NCBI GenBank assembly: GCA_030611115.1
Contig: JAUWQK010000101.1
Span: 1 to 5,830 of the forward strand
Source of the DNA: Deltaproteobacteria bacterium
Lineage (GTDB): Bacteria; Desulfobacterota; Desulfobacteria; Desulfobacterales; ETH-SRB1
Length of the DNA: 5,830 bases
Direction: 5' to 3'
Both the position numbers and the translations under genes were made by a program. Every line of letters begins with the position of its first letter. Position 1 is the stretch's first letter. The notes beneath the pieces are model-generated. The model was given only the letters and a program-made list of their open reading frames with translations. It was not told the DNA's origin and searched no databases. Positions 1-5,805 of the stretch are shown here, piece after piece.

Positions 1-127
1 TCATCTCATCATCCGTAAACTTCTGAAGATATGCGATCAACGACTTCTCATCAGTTTCACGGTCCAGCCCAAATACTATATTTTCTTCATCATAATTATT
101 TACAAAATTATGTGTGTGTTTTGACAT
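1..127 (-). CDS. Small conserved protein, 5' part only (runs off window)
   Basis: Reading the minus strand from an ATG at 125-127 gives 42 codons without a stop, continuing past the left edge, so only the N-terminus is visible. It begins MSKHTHNFVNNYDEEN, continues with VFGLDRETDEKSLIAYLQKF and then TDDEM. It is acidic and hydrophilic, with no signal peptide or membrane segment, so it is probably cytoplasmic. A G-rich ribosome-binding stretch (GGGG then about 7 bases) precedes the ATG, which supports the start. From memory it resembles short proteins called only 'cytoplasmic protein' in Desulfobacterales; this is unverified and no function is known to me. It is transcribed away from the HU gene, so 128-927 is a divergent intergenic region. 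Confidence 0.6.
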   Translation of the reverse strand, partial: MSKHTHNFVNNYDEENIVFGLDRETDEKSLIAYLQKFTDDEM

Positions 128-147
128 AAATAACCCCGTCACAATTA

Positions 148-271
148 ACGGCTTCGTAAAAAGTCCATTTTCTGCGTTGCGCTGCATCCTTAGTCATTGC
201 GGCGTAGCTATAAGTAAGCCTCTCTCCTCAGGATTTGCGCGCCTTGAAACTGAAGCTTTTTACTTTGCCGT
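148..271. repeat. MITE-like palindromic element with 16-base inverted ends
   Basis: The left end ACGGCTTCGTAAAAAG (148-163) and the right end CTTTTTACTTTGCCGT (256-271) are inverted repeats matching at 13 of 16 positions. The interior is more GC-rich than the surroundings and contains a degenerate inner palindrome near 201-220 (GGCGTA ... TAAGCC). It has no reading frame. I recall similar sequences (GCGTTGCGCTGCATCC, then CTCAGGATTTGCGCGCCTTG, between ends like these) as dispersed intergenic repeats in Desulfobacterales; this is memory, not a search. It lies about 20 bases upstream of the start of the leftward gene at 1-127. Confidence 0.65.
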
Positions 272-318
272 AGATTTAAAGACTTTTTAACTTTATGAAA
301 CAAATCGACTGAAATGAG

Positions 319-515
319 CTTCATGTATAATAAAATTCAAAACAGGAAACTGTTTGAACGCATTAGATATTGTTAAGAAAGAACCTATGATGATGTTGTC
401 ATTCTTTTTAAAATATTGTTGAACTGTAACTATTGTTTTCTATTCATGGCAAGTTCTTTCTTTACAATATCTTATGCGTGAGTTTTTCATGGTTTGAATT
501 TTATTATACTTGAAG
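319..515. repeat. Long inverted repeat, about 63-66-base arms, 68-base loop
   Basis: The left arm (319-384) and right arm (453-515) are near-perfect inverted copies. The outer blocks 319-342 and 492-515 match at 22 of 24 positions and the inner blocks 358-384 and 453-479 at 25 of 27. Only the middle 12-15 bases of each arm diverge. The loop 385-452 has no reading frame. A transcript could fold into a very long hairpin. The left arm alone contains a small perfect hairpin (340-345 pairing with 350-355, loop GAAA), absent from the right arm, which suggests the arms have diverged since they formed. It could be a non-autonomous mobile element or a structured RNA. Confidence 0.85.
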
Positions 516-549
516 CGAATAAAATTTTACTTTTTCGAAAACATTATAA

Positions 550-721
550 GTAACTACTCAGGTGGATAGGCTGAAGGCTGAAGACTGTTAGGAAAAAGTG
601 CATTTTGAAGCCATGTTTGGTGCAAGAATCAGATGTTTCCGCTAAAGTACGGCAATCGTGCTCTTCTGACCCCTTCAGCCTTCAGCCTAAACAGCTTCAG
701 CCTGACTACGTGAGTAGTCAC
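550..721. repeat. MITE-like element, inverted ends plus CTTCAGCCT repeats
   Basis: The terminal 14 bases GTAACTACTCAGGT (550-563) and ACGTGAGTAGTCAC (708-721) are inverted repeats at 12 of 14 positions. Just inside, TAGGCTGAAGGCTGAAG (567-583) has an exact 17-base inverted copy at 673-689. The right side carries an extra CTTCAGCCT at 695-703, so a short GGCTGAAG unit is iterated within the ends. The 89-base core (584-672) has no coding potential. The size, ends and lack of a gene fit a miniature inverted-repeat element. A clear target-site duplication was not found. Confidence 0.75.
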
Positions 722-781
722 AATTTTATTTGTCATGCTCATATAATATAGAATTTTTAAAAAAGGTTAGCCGCAGATATA

Positions 782-876
782 ACCATATAACATGTTAACA
801 TTAAATATTATCGAAAAAGTCTTATATGGTGCTGATTTGTGTTGACATTAAAAAAAGCATGCTATATGGAGCTGAT
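782..876 (+). promoter_or_regulatory. Repeated motif zone upstream of the HU promoter
   Basis: Two motifs each occur twice in the same order. TGTTAACATTAAA (793-805) and TGTTGACATTAAA (840-852) match at 12 of 13. TTATATGGTGCTGAT (822-836) and CTATATGGAGCTGAT (862-876) match at 13 of 15. In addition ACCATATAA at 782-790 is the exact reverse complement of TTATATGGT at 822-830. The second copies overlap the proposed promoter. The pattern is consistent with duplicated binding sites or a duplicated promoter; which protein would bind is unknown. Confidence 0.4.
842..868 (+). promoter_or_regulatory. Probable sigma-70-type promoter of the HU gene
   Basis: A consensus -35 box TTGACA lies at 842-847. 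The best -10 candidate is TATATG at 863-868, preceded by TG one base upstream (extended -10), with a short 15-base spacer; TATGGA at 865-870 would give 17 bases but is a poorer match. Transcription would start about 50 bases before the HU start codon, leaving a short leader. The -35 match is strong and the -10 is weak, so the exact promoter is uncertain. Confidence 0.45.
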
Positions 877-913
877 AAAACAGGAGGTTGTATCGTTATT
901 AATCAATAACAAA

Positions 914-920
914 GAAGGGG
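914..920 (+). promoter_or_regulatory. Ribosome-binding site that sets the HU start at 928
   Basis: GAAGGGG ends 7 bases before the ATG at 928-930 but only 1 base before the upstream in-frame ATG at 922-924. Normal spacing therefore picks the second ATG, and the resulting N-terminus MTKAELVEKMA is the usual one for HU. Confidence 0.8.
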
Positions 921-927
921 AATGACT

Positions 928-1200
928 ATGACAAAAGCAGAATTAGTAGAAAAAATGGCAAACGATGCTGGTATTTCCAAGGTCGCAGCAGCAGGTGCAC
1001 TAAATTCTTTCATGGATGGTGTAACAAAGGCACTAAAGAAAAAAGACGGCAAAGTTACTCTTGTGGGATTTGGAACTTTTTCAAAAGTCCGCAGAAAAGC
1101 TCGTAAAGGCCGTAATCCTCAAACAGGCGAACCGATTAAAATCAAAGCATGCAATGTTGTTAAGTTCCGGCCCGGCAAGAAACTAAAAACTGCCATATAG
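928..1200 (+). CDS. hup: HU-family histone-like DNA-binding protein
   Basis: HU is a small basic dimeric nucleoid protein that bends DNA with little sequence preference and helps replication, repair and recombination complexes. From the start at 928 the product is 90 residues, the standard HU length. Residues 1-40 form the helical dimerisation part (MTKAELVEKMANDAGISK). VGFGTFSKV (46-54) is the core turn and strand. GRNPQTGEPIKIKA (61-74) is the DNA-binding arm, with Pro64 at the tip that intercalates into the minor groove. VVKFRPGKKLK closes the fold. The arm and length favour HU over IHF subunits, though a divergent IHF is not excluded. The gene is monocistronic, with its own promoter candidate upstream and an intrinsic terminator directly downstream. 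An ATG at 922 would add two residues but lacks proper ribosome-binding spacing. Confidence 0.95.
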   Translation: MTKAELVEKMANDAGISKVAAAGALNSFMDGVTKALKKKDGKVTLVGFGTFSKVRRKARKGRNPQTGEPIKIKACNVVKFRPGKKLKTAI

Positions 1201-1214
1201 TTTAATCTAAATTT

Positions 1215-1260
1215 AAAGGCGGTTTATTTAATTTGTTAATTTTAAATAAACCGCCTTTTT
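1215..1260 (+). terminator. Intrinsic terminator after the HU gene
   Basis: A perfect 16-base-pair stem (1215-1230 with 1243-1258, core GGCGG/CCGCC) closes a 12-base loop, and the T run begins inside the stem end (1256-1260). It sits 14 bases after the HU stop. Read on the minus strand the same hairpin is followed by TTTAAATTT, so it may also stop leftward transcripts from the acylphosphatase operon, less efficiently. Confidence 0.9.
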
Positions 1261-1267
1261 CTCAGGA

Positions 1268-1375
1268 CTATAGACTTTCAGATAATTAATTTCACAAGGC
1301 CAGAAGGAGGAAGGCGTATTAGTTATACGTCGACGACTGATAACACAGTGAAATTATTTATCTGAAAGTCTATAG
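1268..1375. repeat. Palindromic intergenic element, 28-base inverted ends
   Basis: The ends 1268-1295 (starting CTATAGACTTTCAG) and 1348-1375 are inverted copies matching at 27 of 28 positions, around a 52-base core. The core holds a small hairpin CGTAT/ATACG (1314-1328) next to the palindrome GTCGAC (1329-1334). It has no reading frame. The element begins 8 bases after the HU terminator and ends one base before the acylphosphatase stop codon, so it exactly fills the convergent gap. I recall similar cores (AGTTATACGTCGACGACTGA) in Desulfobacterales intergenic regions, unverified. It could be a miniature mobile element, and its stem could also stabilise the 3' end of the leftward operon mRNA. 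Confidence 0.85.
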
Positions 1376-1376
1376 C

Positions 1377-1661
1377 TTAGTATCTGAGTTCAAACTCATA
1401 ATAGTCACCTGTTGTATAGTCTTCCAATTCCACATCCACTTTCTTAACATCAGCAAGGCGCGGGCCGTCCTTGCACCATTCAAGAATTGAGTTTACATTT
1501 TCTTCATTACCTTCAAAAACGGCTTCAACTGTCCCATCTCTTCTGTTTCTTACCCATCCAAAAACCTCGCAGTTGTCTGCCGCACGTTTTGTTTCCATTC
1601 TAAAAAAAACTCCTTGAACCCTGCCGCTTATTATTGCGTGAACTCTTACCCTCTTTGACAT
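1377..1661 (-). CDS. acyP: Acylphosphatase
   Basis: Acylphosphatases hydrolyse the carboxyl-phosphate bond of acyl phosphates such as acetyl or carbamoyl phosphate in the cytoplasm; the physiological role in bacteria is poorly defined. The product has 94 residues, the normal size for this single ferredoxin-like domain. The signature SGRVQGVFFR (12-21) supplies the phosphate-binding loop and catalytic Arg21. GWVRNRRDGTVEAVFEG (35-51) supplies catalytic Asn39 and the second family motif. The C-terminus YYEFELRY fits the last strand. The ATG at 1659-1661 is preceded by a strong GGAGG (1667-1671) five bases away. It is the last gene of the operon, 45 bases after the phosphatidyltransferase, and the good ribosome-binding site suggests independent translation initiation. 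Confidence 0.95.
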   Translation of the reverse strand: MSKRVRVHAIISGRVQGVFFRMETKRAADNCEVFGWVRNRRDGTVEAVFEGNEENVNSILEWCKDGPRLADVKKVDVELEDYTTGDYYEFELRY

Positions 1662-1706
1662 ATTAGCCTCCAGAATTATTTTGAAAGCTGATCCCCGTTC
1701 ATTGAA

Positions 1707-2267
1707 TTATTTTTGCACCTGACTATTTCCCGAAGCATTCTGAAGAATATTCATACCCATGTAAAGATAATGAAGGCCCGATATTATTGTAAGCCCGGCC
1801 GTGAGCCAGCATAATGACCATTGAATCATATAAAAATCAGGGAGCTTCGGATTAAGGAGGGCTAAAAAAACTGTGGAAAGTTGAGCAACGGTAGTACATT
1901 TGCTGACGATACTCGGCTTTACCTCAAAATTAATATTCATCATTGCAAAAATAGCAACCCCTAAGAATATCAAAATATCACGACTTATTACAAGAACTGT
2001 CAGCCAGCCAGGTACTATTTTAAGAATTGCCAGGCTCACAAAAGCCGAAGCTAAAAGGAGCTTATCTGCTATAGGATCAAGGTAAGCCCCTAACACAGTA
2101 TGCTGGTTAAAATATCTTGCAAAAAGTCCGTCTAAAGCGTCGCTTATAGCAGCTATGGTAAAGACCAAAAGAGCAAATGAAAATAAATTTTTCAGCAGAA
2201 AAATAACAAAAAGAGGGGTTAGCAATATTCTGATGACAGTTAAAATATTAGGAATGTTTATAGTCAA
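1707..2267 (-). CDS. CDP-alcohol phosphatidyltransferase (PgsA-like or CDP-AP cardiolipin synthase)
   Basis: This integral membrane enzyme transfers a phosphatidyl group from CDP-diacylglycerol to an alcohol. The likely acceptor is glycerol-3-phosphate (PgsA, phosphatidylglycerol synthesis) or phosphatidylglycerol (cardiolipin synthase). The 186 residues begin MTINIPNILTVIRILLTPLF, typical of the family, and contain several hydrophobic segments. The catalytic signature D-x2-D-G-x2-A-R-x8-G-x3-D-x3-D is complete: Asp43, Asp46, Gly47, Ala50, Arg51, Gly60, Asp64, Asp68. The later loop reads KPSIVSKCTTVAQ (117-129); canonical PgsA usually has GK here, and the SK form also occurs in CDP-AP cardiolipin synthases, so the acceptor is left open. 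The start is a TTG at 2265-2267, six bases after the stop of the gene upstream and in the same frame, so no longer start is possible. The ribosome-binding site is weak, which suggests translational coupling. Confidence 0.9.
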   Translation of the reverse strand: MTINIPNILTVIRILLTPLFVIFLLKNLFSFALLVFTIAAISDALDGLFARYFNQHTVLGAYLDPIADKLLLASAFVSLAILKIVPGWLTVLVISRDILIFLGVAIFAMMNINFEVKPSIVSKCTTVAQLSTVFLALLNPKLPDFYMIQWSLCWLTAGLTIISGLHYLYMGMNILQNASGNSQVQK

Positions 2268-2273
2268 TTTATT

Positions 2274-3479
2274 TTAGCCCGAAACAAGTCTGATTCTTAA
2301 ATGGCTCTGAGAGATTTCATATATATTAATACCAAATGATTCAAAATTCTTCAACATCAAGGCATCTGCAAGCTCCTTGGCGTTTCCCTGAAAATTTATA
2401 ACTATGGTTGCCTCATCAGCTTTCATTTCGCTTGTCTGTAGTGAATCAACACCAGGTATTTCGTTCAATTCAGCGCGAAAAATGACAAAGTTTGATAGAG
2501 CTCTGGTCCCCTCAACAATGATCACAAGAGTTGTAATGCTCTTTTTAACCTCTTCATGCCATTTCATGACTATCTGTGAAGCCAGGTCGCTGCCTGCAAG
2601 GTATCCTGCATTTGAAAGCGCATCCTTTGCACCCGCGATATTATCTTTATTAACTGATACCGCTGTCTGGATGGTAGAAGCAATTTCTTCGCCTGTGTCT
2701 GTTCTTAAGGCGCGGGCAAGCACAGTGCCTTTAAATGATTTTATATCTCCTCCCATAATGTTTGGAGCTATAGCTGCTTTAGAATTTCCCACTATTACCA
2801 CATCTGCCTGCAAAATAGCTCCCAGGCTCACAGCATCCTGATTGCTGAGGTCAGCTTTATCTTTTAAAGTTTCAAATTCTTCATTTATTATTAGACTCTT
2901 TTGATCAATTACAGAGAACCCATTTTTTAACATCTTCTCGGTCATGGCAATCTCCGTATAACCTTTAACAAAAGTTAAATCTTTCGACCACCAGTAACGT
3001 GGCGAGATGTCGCTAAAATTTTGCTCCGCAATTAAAAAAAGAATTTCAGGCAAGTTCTTTTTGTAAACCTTTATGTTTACGCTTATCAATTCTTCCTTGA
3101 TTGCATCAATTGATACCGTCGCCTGAACAAGTACTCTGTATGTTCTTCCGGATTTTAATTCCGTAAGGACTTTGTAGTATGTAACAAATTCTGAAGAGTT
3201 ATTATAGAGAATTTCATTTAATGTTTCAAAATTCCGTATCATCGACTCAAGGGGCAAAAAATCCGCAACAGCAAACTCAACCGCGGAAACCAGGCTGTTT
3301 TTAATCGCCCGATCCCTCGCTTTTGCAACATCACCGCCTTGAATTGCGCCCGTTCCTATTACCTCAATAATTTTTTCCGAAGCATTTTCCTCAGCATTAA
3401 CAATACCTGATAAGTTTGCGGCAACTGCAAGTATAAAAACCGTAAAAAGCAATCTTCGAATCAATAAAGAAAAATACAT
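2274..3479 (-). CDS. Exported FlgT-like protein of unknown function
   Basis: I do not know a function for this protein. From the start at 3479 it has 401 residues. Residues 1-29 form a clear signal peptide: MYFSLLIRR, a hydrophobic core to about 26, and a VNA cleavage site before EEN; there is no lipobox cysteine. Residues about 37-130 (IIEVIGTGAIQGGD, then KARDRAIKNSLVSAVE) resemble the N-terminal domain of FlgT and related envelope proteins. The middle (143-240, with ILQADVVIVGNSKAA) looks like a TolB-N/FlgT-middle alpha-beta fold. The last 85 residues (ITTLVIIVEG ... LNEIPGVDSLQ ... VINFQGNAKELADAL) look like a separate ferredoxin-like domain. No catalytic motif is visible. A flagellar role is not implied, as no flagellar gene is nearby. 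It sits 4 bases after the polyprenyl synthase and 6 before the phosphatidyltransferase, so an envelope or lipid-related periplasmic role is an inference. An ATG at 3506 would add nine residues and overlap the upstream gene without a ribosome-binding site. Confidence 0.8.
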   Translation of the reverse strand: MYFSLLIRRLLFTVFILAVAANLSGIVNAEENASEKIIEVIGTGAIQGGDVAKARDRAIKNSLVSAVEFAVADFLPLESMIRNFETLNEILYNNSSEFVTYYKVLTELKSGRTYRVLVQATVSIDAIKEELISVNIKVYKKNLPEILFLIAEQNFSDISPRYWWSKDLTFVKGYTEIAMTEKMLKNGFSVIDQKSLIINEEFETLKDKADLSNQDAVSLGAILQADVVIVGNSKAAIAPNIMGGDIKSFKGTVLARALRTDTGEEIASTIQTAVSVNKDNIAGAKDALSNAGYLAGSDLASQIVMKWHEEVKKSITTLVIIVEGTRALSNFVIFRAELNEIPGVDSLQTSEMKADEATIVINFQGNAKELADALMLKNFESFGINIYEISQSHLRIRLVSG

Positions 3480-3483
3480 ATAA

Positions 3484-4464
3484 TCAAGCCTCACGAACCA
3501 GAGCATAATCAGCTATAGTTAAAAGTAAATCTTTTGTTGCAGAAGGTTTAAAGAACAAAATAGACTTTTTTGCCTTTTCAATATGTTCTGATGCAAGTCT
3601 TTTTGTATATTCAAGCCCTCCGCATTTTTCTAATAATCCTATCAATATTTTAAAATCATTAAAAGAAAAGTTTTTATCAGTAATTATTTTCTCCATAATA
3701 ATCCTGTCTTTAGAATTAACTTTTTTTAAAGAATATATTACAGGAAGTGTAAGTTTTCCTTCTTTCAGGTCTATTCCGATCTCCTTCCCAAGGATGCTTG
3801 TATCCGATGTATAGTCAAGCAAATCATCCGCCATCTGAAAAGCAATCCCCAGATTAAAACCGTATTCTGAAAGGGCTTTTTCCTCTCTTTCCGAAGCAGT
3901 TGCAATGAGGGCGCCTGTCCAGCATGCTCCCTGCATGAGTACAGCGGTCTTGCGCCGGATTATCTCCATATACTCATCTTCAGTCAGGTCTAAATTTCCC
4001 ATTCTAATTAACTGGTGTATTTCTCCCTGGGACATGTCCTCGGTAATTTTTGTAATAATTTTAATTACCTTGGGAAGCCCCGTTTCAGCCGCAATTGAGA
4101 GCGAACGCCCTAAAAGGAAATCCCCTGTCAGCACTGTTATAGGATTTCCCCATATTGAATGCGCCACAGGTTTCCCTCTCCGCAGAGTTGCCCCATCAAC
4201 AAGATCATCATGCAGTAAGGTAGCAGCATGCAAGTATTCAAAAATTGTGGAATACGTTTTATCCATTTCTCCTTTATATCCACAAATTCTTGCTGAAAGA
4301 ATCATCAGCATGGGCCTTAATCTCTTGCCCCCTGAAAACAATATATGACTCGCTACCTGTGAAACCAGATCAAGGTAGGGATTTAAGTTCTCTTTAAGTG
4401 CGCATTCAATCTCTTCAATGTCCTCACTTATCATGGAAAGTATTTTATTTTTCAGGTCGCTCAT
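3484..4464 (-). CDS. Polyprenyl diphosphate synthase, long-chain type (IspB/HepT-like)
   Basis: This trans-type prenyltransferase condenses isopentenyl diphosphate with an allylic diphosphate, probably making the long side chain of menaquinone or ubiquinone. The 326-residue length is normal. Visible motifs are GGKRLRP (45-51, diphosphate binding), the first aspartate-rich motif HDDLVDGATLRRGKP (Asp86, Asp87, Asp90) and the second, FQMADDLLDY (Asp213, Asp214, Asp217), followed by GKEIGIDLKEGKLTLP (226-241). The residues just before the first motif are small (HAATLL, 79-84) rather than aromatic, which in this family goes with long products; chain length cannot be fixed from sequence alone. No membrane segment is seen, so it is cytosolic or peripheral. 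Its ATG overlaps the rimO stop by four bases (ATGA), so the two are translationally coupled. Confidence 0.93.
   Translation of the reverse strand: MSDLKNKILSMISEDIEEIECALKENLNPYLDLVSQVASHILFSGGKRLRPMLMILSARICGYKGEMDKTYSTIFEYLHAATLLHDDLVDGATLRRGKPVAHSIWGNPITVLTGDFLLGRSLSIAAETGLPKVIKIITKITEDMSQGEIHQLIRMGNLDLTEDEYMEIIRRKTAVLMQGACWTGALIATASEREEKALSEYGFNLGIAFQMADDLLDYTSDTSILGKEIGIDLKEGKLTLPVIYSLKKVNSKDRIIMEKIITDKNFSFNDFKILIGLLEKCGGLEYTKRLASEHIEKAKKSILFFKPSATKDLLLTIADYALVREA
3489..3492 (-). promoter_or_regulatory. Ribosome-binding site deciding the start at 3479
   Basis: GAGG on the minus strand lies 9 bases before the ATG at 3477-3479 and is embedded in the last two sense codons (GAG GCT) of the polyprenyl synthase gene. 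The alternative ATG at 3504-3506 has no such sequence before it. With the shorter start the signal peptide is also more conventional. Confidence 0.6.
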
Positions 4465-5777
4465 ACTGTTTTCCCAGCCAGATCATATTCAAAAGCATCT
4501 GTAATCTTTATGCCGGCAAATCTGCCCGGCTGCAACTGCTTTGAATTAATATATGTAATTCCATCTACCTCAGGAGCCTGAAAAGATGTTCTGCCGATAA
4601 ATAGATTGTCTTTTGATTTTTCTTCCACCAGAACTTTCAGGACTCTTCCTGTGTATTTTTGGTTGTTTTTCAAAGATATATCTGCCTGGCGAGACATCAG
4701 CCGGTCATGTCTTTTCTTTGCTGTGTTCTTCGAAACATGGTTGGAAAGCCTGTGAGATTGCAGATCTTCGGAATCAGAATATAAAAAAACGCCTAAATGA
4801 TCGAAACAAATATCTTCTGCAAAATCAAACAACTCTTGAAAGTCCTTGTCTGTTTCTCCAGGAAAGCCCACTATAGCTGTTGTTCGCAGCGCACAATCTG
4901 GAGCTGCCTCTCTGATCTTTTCAAACAGCCTGTATAAGTCATCACGTGTATATTTTCGACGCATTCTTTTTAAAACGGAATTACTGACATGCTGTACCGG
5001 AATGTCAAAATAAGTGCAAATATTATCGTATGTCGCAATAGTTTTTATAATTGATTCATCTATGCTTTCCGGATATCCATACATAAGCCTTATCCATACA
5101 TCATCAGATATATCTGAAATACTTTCAAGCAGCCCGCTTAAATCAACGGACATATTCAGATCTTTACCATAGCTCGTTGTATCCTGGGCAATAATTATCA
5201 GTTCTTTTACGCCAGACAGAACAAGCGAACGCGCTTCTGCGATAATATCTTCATGATTGCGGCTTCTGTATTTCCCCCGCAGCCTGGGAATAATACAATA
5301 TGTACAATGCCTGCTGCATCCTTCCGCAATTTTGATATAGGCAATATGGGATGAACTTCGAACCCTGTGCGCTTCTTTAGTCTGCATTGTCAATAAATTG
5401 GGGTCAGGGAGAAGACATTTTGAAAAATCTGAAGAACCATTGACTGCATGGACAATTCTGTCAAAAGCACCTGTACCCAGGAAGATGTCAACCTCCGGAA
5501 GGGCATGTACTATTTCTTCTCTGAAACGTTCGGGAAGGCATCCTGTAACGACAAGGTGTCGGCAAATTCCGGTTTCTTTAAACTTTGCCAGCTCAAGGAT
5601 GGTATCTATTGATTCATTGACTGCCGGTTCAATAAAGCTACAGGTATTAACAATAATTATCTCTGCTTCAGCAGGATCATCTGTAATTACCCAACCTGCG
5701 TTAACAAGGCGTCCCAGCATAACCTCGCTATCAATAAGATTTTTTGCGCAACCTAAACTTACCAAATGCAGCTTCAT
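4461..5777 (-). CDS. rimO: Ribosomal protein S12 methylthiotransferase RimO
   Basis: RimO is a radical-SAM iron-sulfur enzyme that adds a methylthio group to the conserved aspartate of ribosomal protein S12. The 438 residues match the usual length. The N-terminal domain carries the auxiliary cluster cysteines Cys10 (VSLGCAKN), Cys46 (NTCSF) and Cys80 (VTGCLPER). The radical-SAM motif is EGCSRHCTYC (Cys154, Cys158, Cys161), followed by the typical IPRLRGKYRSR. DIPVQHVSNSVLKRMRR (258-274) and VGFPGET (303-309) are family motifs. A TRAM domain fills about 373-436, with APEVDGITYI, the form seen in RimO rather than MiaB or MtaB. The start MKLHLVSLGCAKN is the usual one, but no Shine-Dalgarno-like sequence is visible upstream and an in-frame TAA directly precedes the ATG. 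It is the first visible gene of the five-gene leftward operon. Confidence 0.96.
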   Translation of the reverse strand: MKLHLVSLGCAKNLIDSEVMLGRLVNAGWVITDDPAEAEIIIVNTCSFIEPAVNESIDTILELAKFKETGICRHLVVTGCLPERFREEIVHALPEVDIFLGTGAFDRIVHAVNGSSDFSKCLLPDPNLLTMQTKEAHRVRSSSHIAYIKIAEGCSRHCTYCIIPRLRGKYRSRNHEDIIAEARSLVLSGVKELIIIAQDTTSYGKDLNMSVDLSGLLESISDISDDVWIRLMYGYPESIDESIIKTIATYDNICTYFDIPVQHVSNSVLKRMRRKYTRDDLYRLFEKIREAAPDCALRTTAIVGFPGETDKDFQELFDFAEDICFDHLGVFLYSDSEDLQSHRLSNHVSKNTAKKRHDRLMSRQADISLKNNQKYTGRVLKVLVEEKSKDNLFIGRTSFQAPEVDGITYINSKQLQPGRFAGIKITDAFEYDLAGKTV

Positions 5778-5805
5778 TTAAAACACGACGGGAAAAAAGG
5801 TAACA

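Larger units (their letters stand above)
128..927. other. Gene-free divergent intergenic region, 800 bases
   Basis: I found no open reading frame that looks coding on either strand here. The stretch holds three non-homologous inverted-repeat elements (148-271, 319-515, 550-721) and then about 200 AT-rich bases with short repeated motifs and the probable promoter of the HU gene. No tRNA, rRNA or riboswitch fold was recognised. Confidence 0.75.

Noticed and set aside
148..721. CRISPR array or toxin-antitoxin locus in the gene-free stretch
   Set aside because: The repeats are inverted pairs of different sequence, not regularly spaced direct repeats, and no small paired genes are present.
742..747. 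Perfect TATAAT box upstream of HU
   Set aside because: There is no acceptable -35 box at 16-18 bases (the sequence there is about CACAAT). It is in an AT-rich tract and could be chance.
529..820. Outer inverted pair 529-545 / 804-820 (15 of 17, core ACTTTTTCGA) around the 550-721 element
   Set aside because: The sequences are AT-rich with only a 10-base exact core, which can arise by chance in a region this size. The ends do not coincide with the element.
922..927. Upstream in-frame ATG for the HU gene
   Set aside because: It lies only one base after the GAAGGGG sequence, and the usual HU N-terminus begins at the next ATG (928).
2404..2841. Rightward 145-codon open frame
   Set aside because: It is antisense to the exported protein gene, has no family resemblance and no ribosome-binding site, and is a shadow of the real frame.
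3905..4348. Rightward 147-codon open frame
   Set aside because: It is antisense to the polyprenyl synthase, whose catalytic motifs are intact on the other strand.
5398..5781. Rightward 127-codon open frame
   Set aside because: It is antisense to the rimO N-terminal domain with its cluster cysteines; composition is shadow-like.
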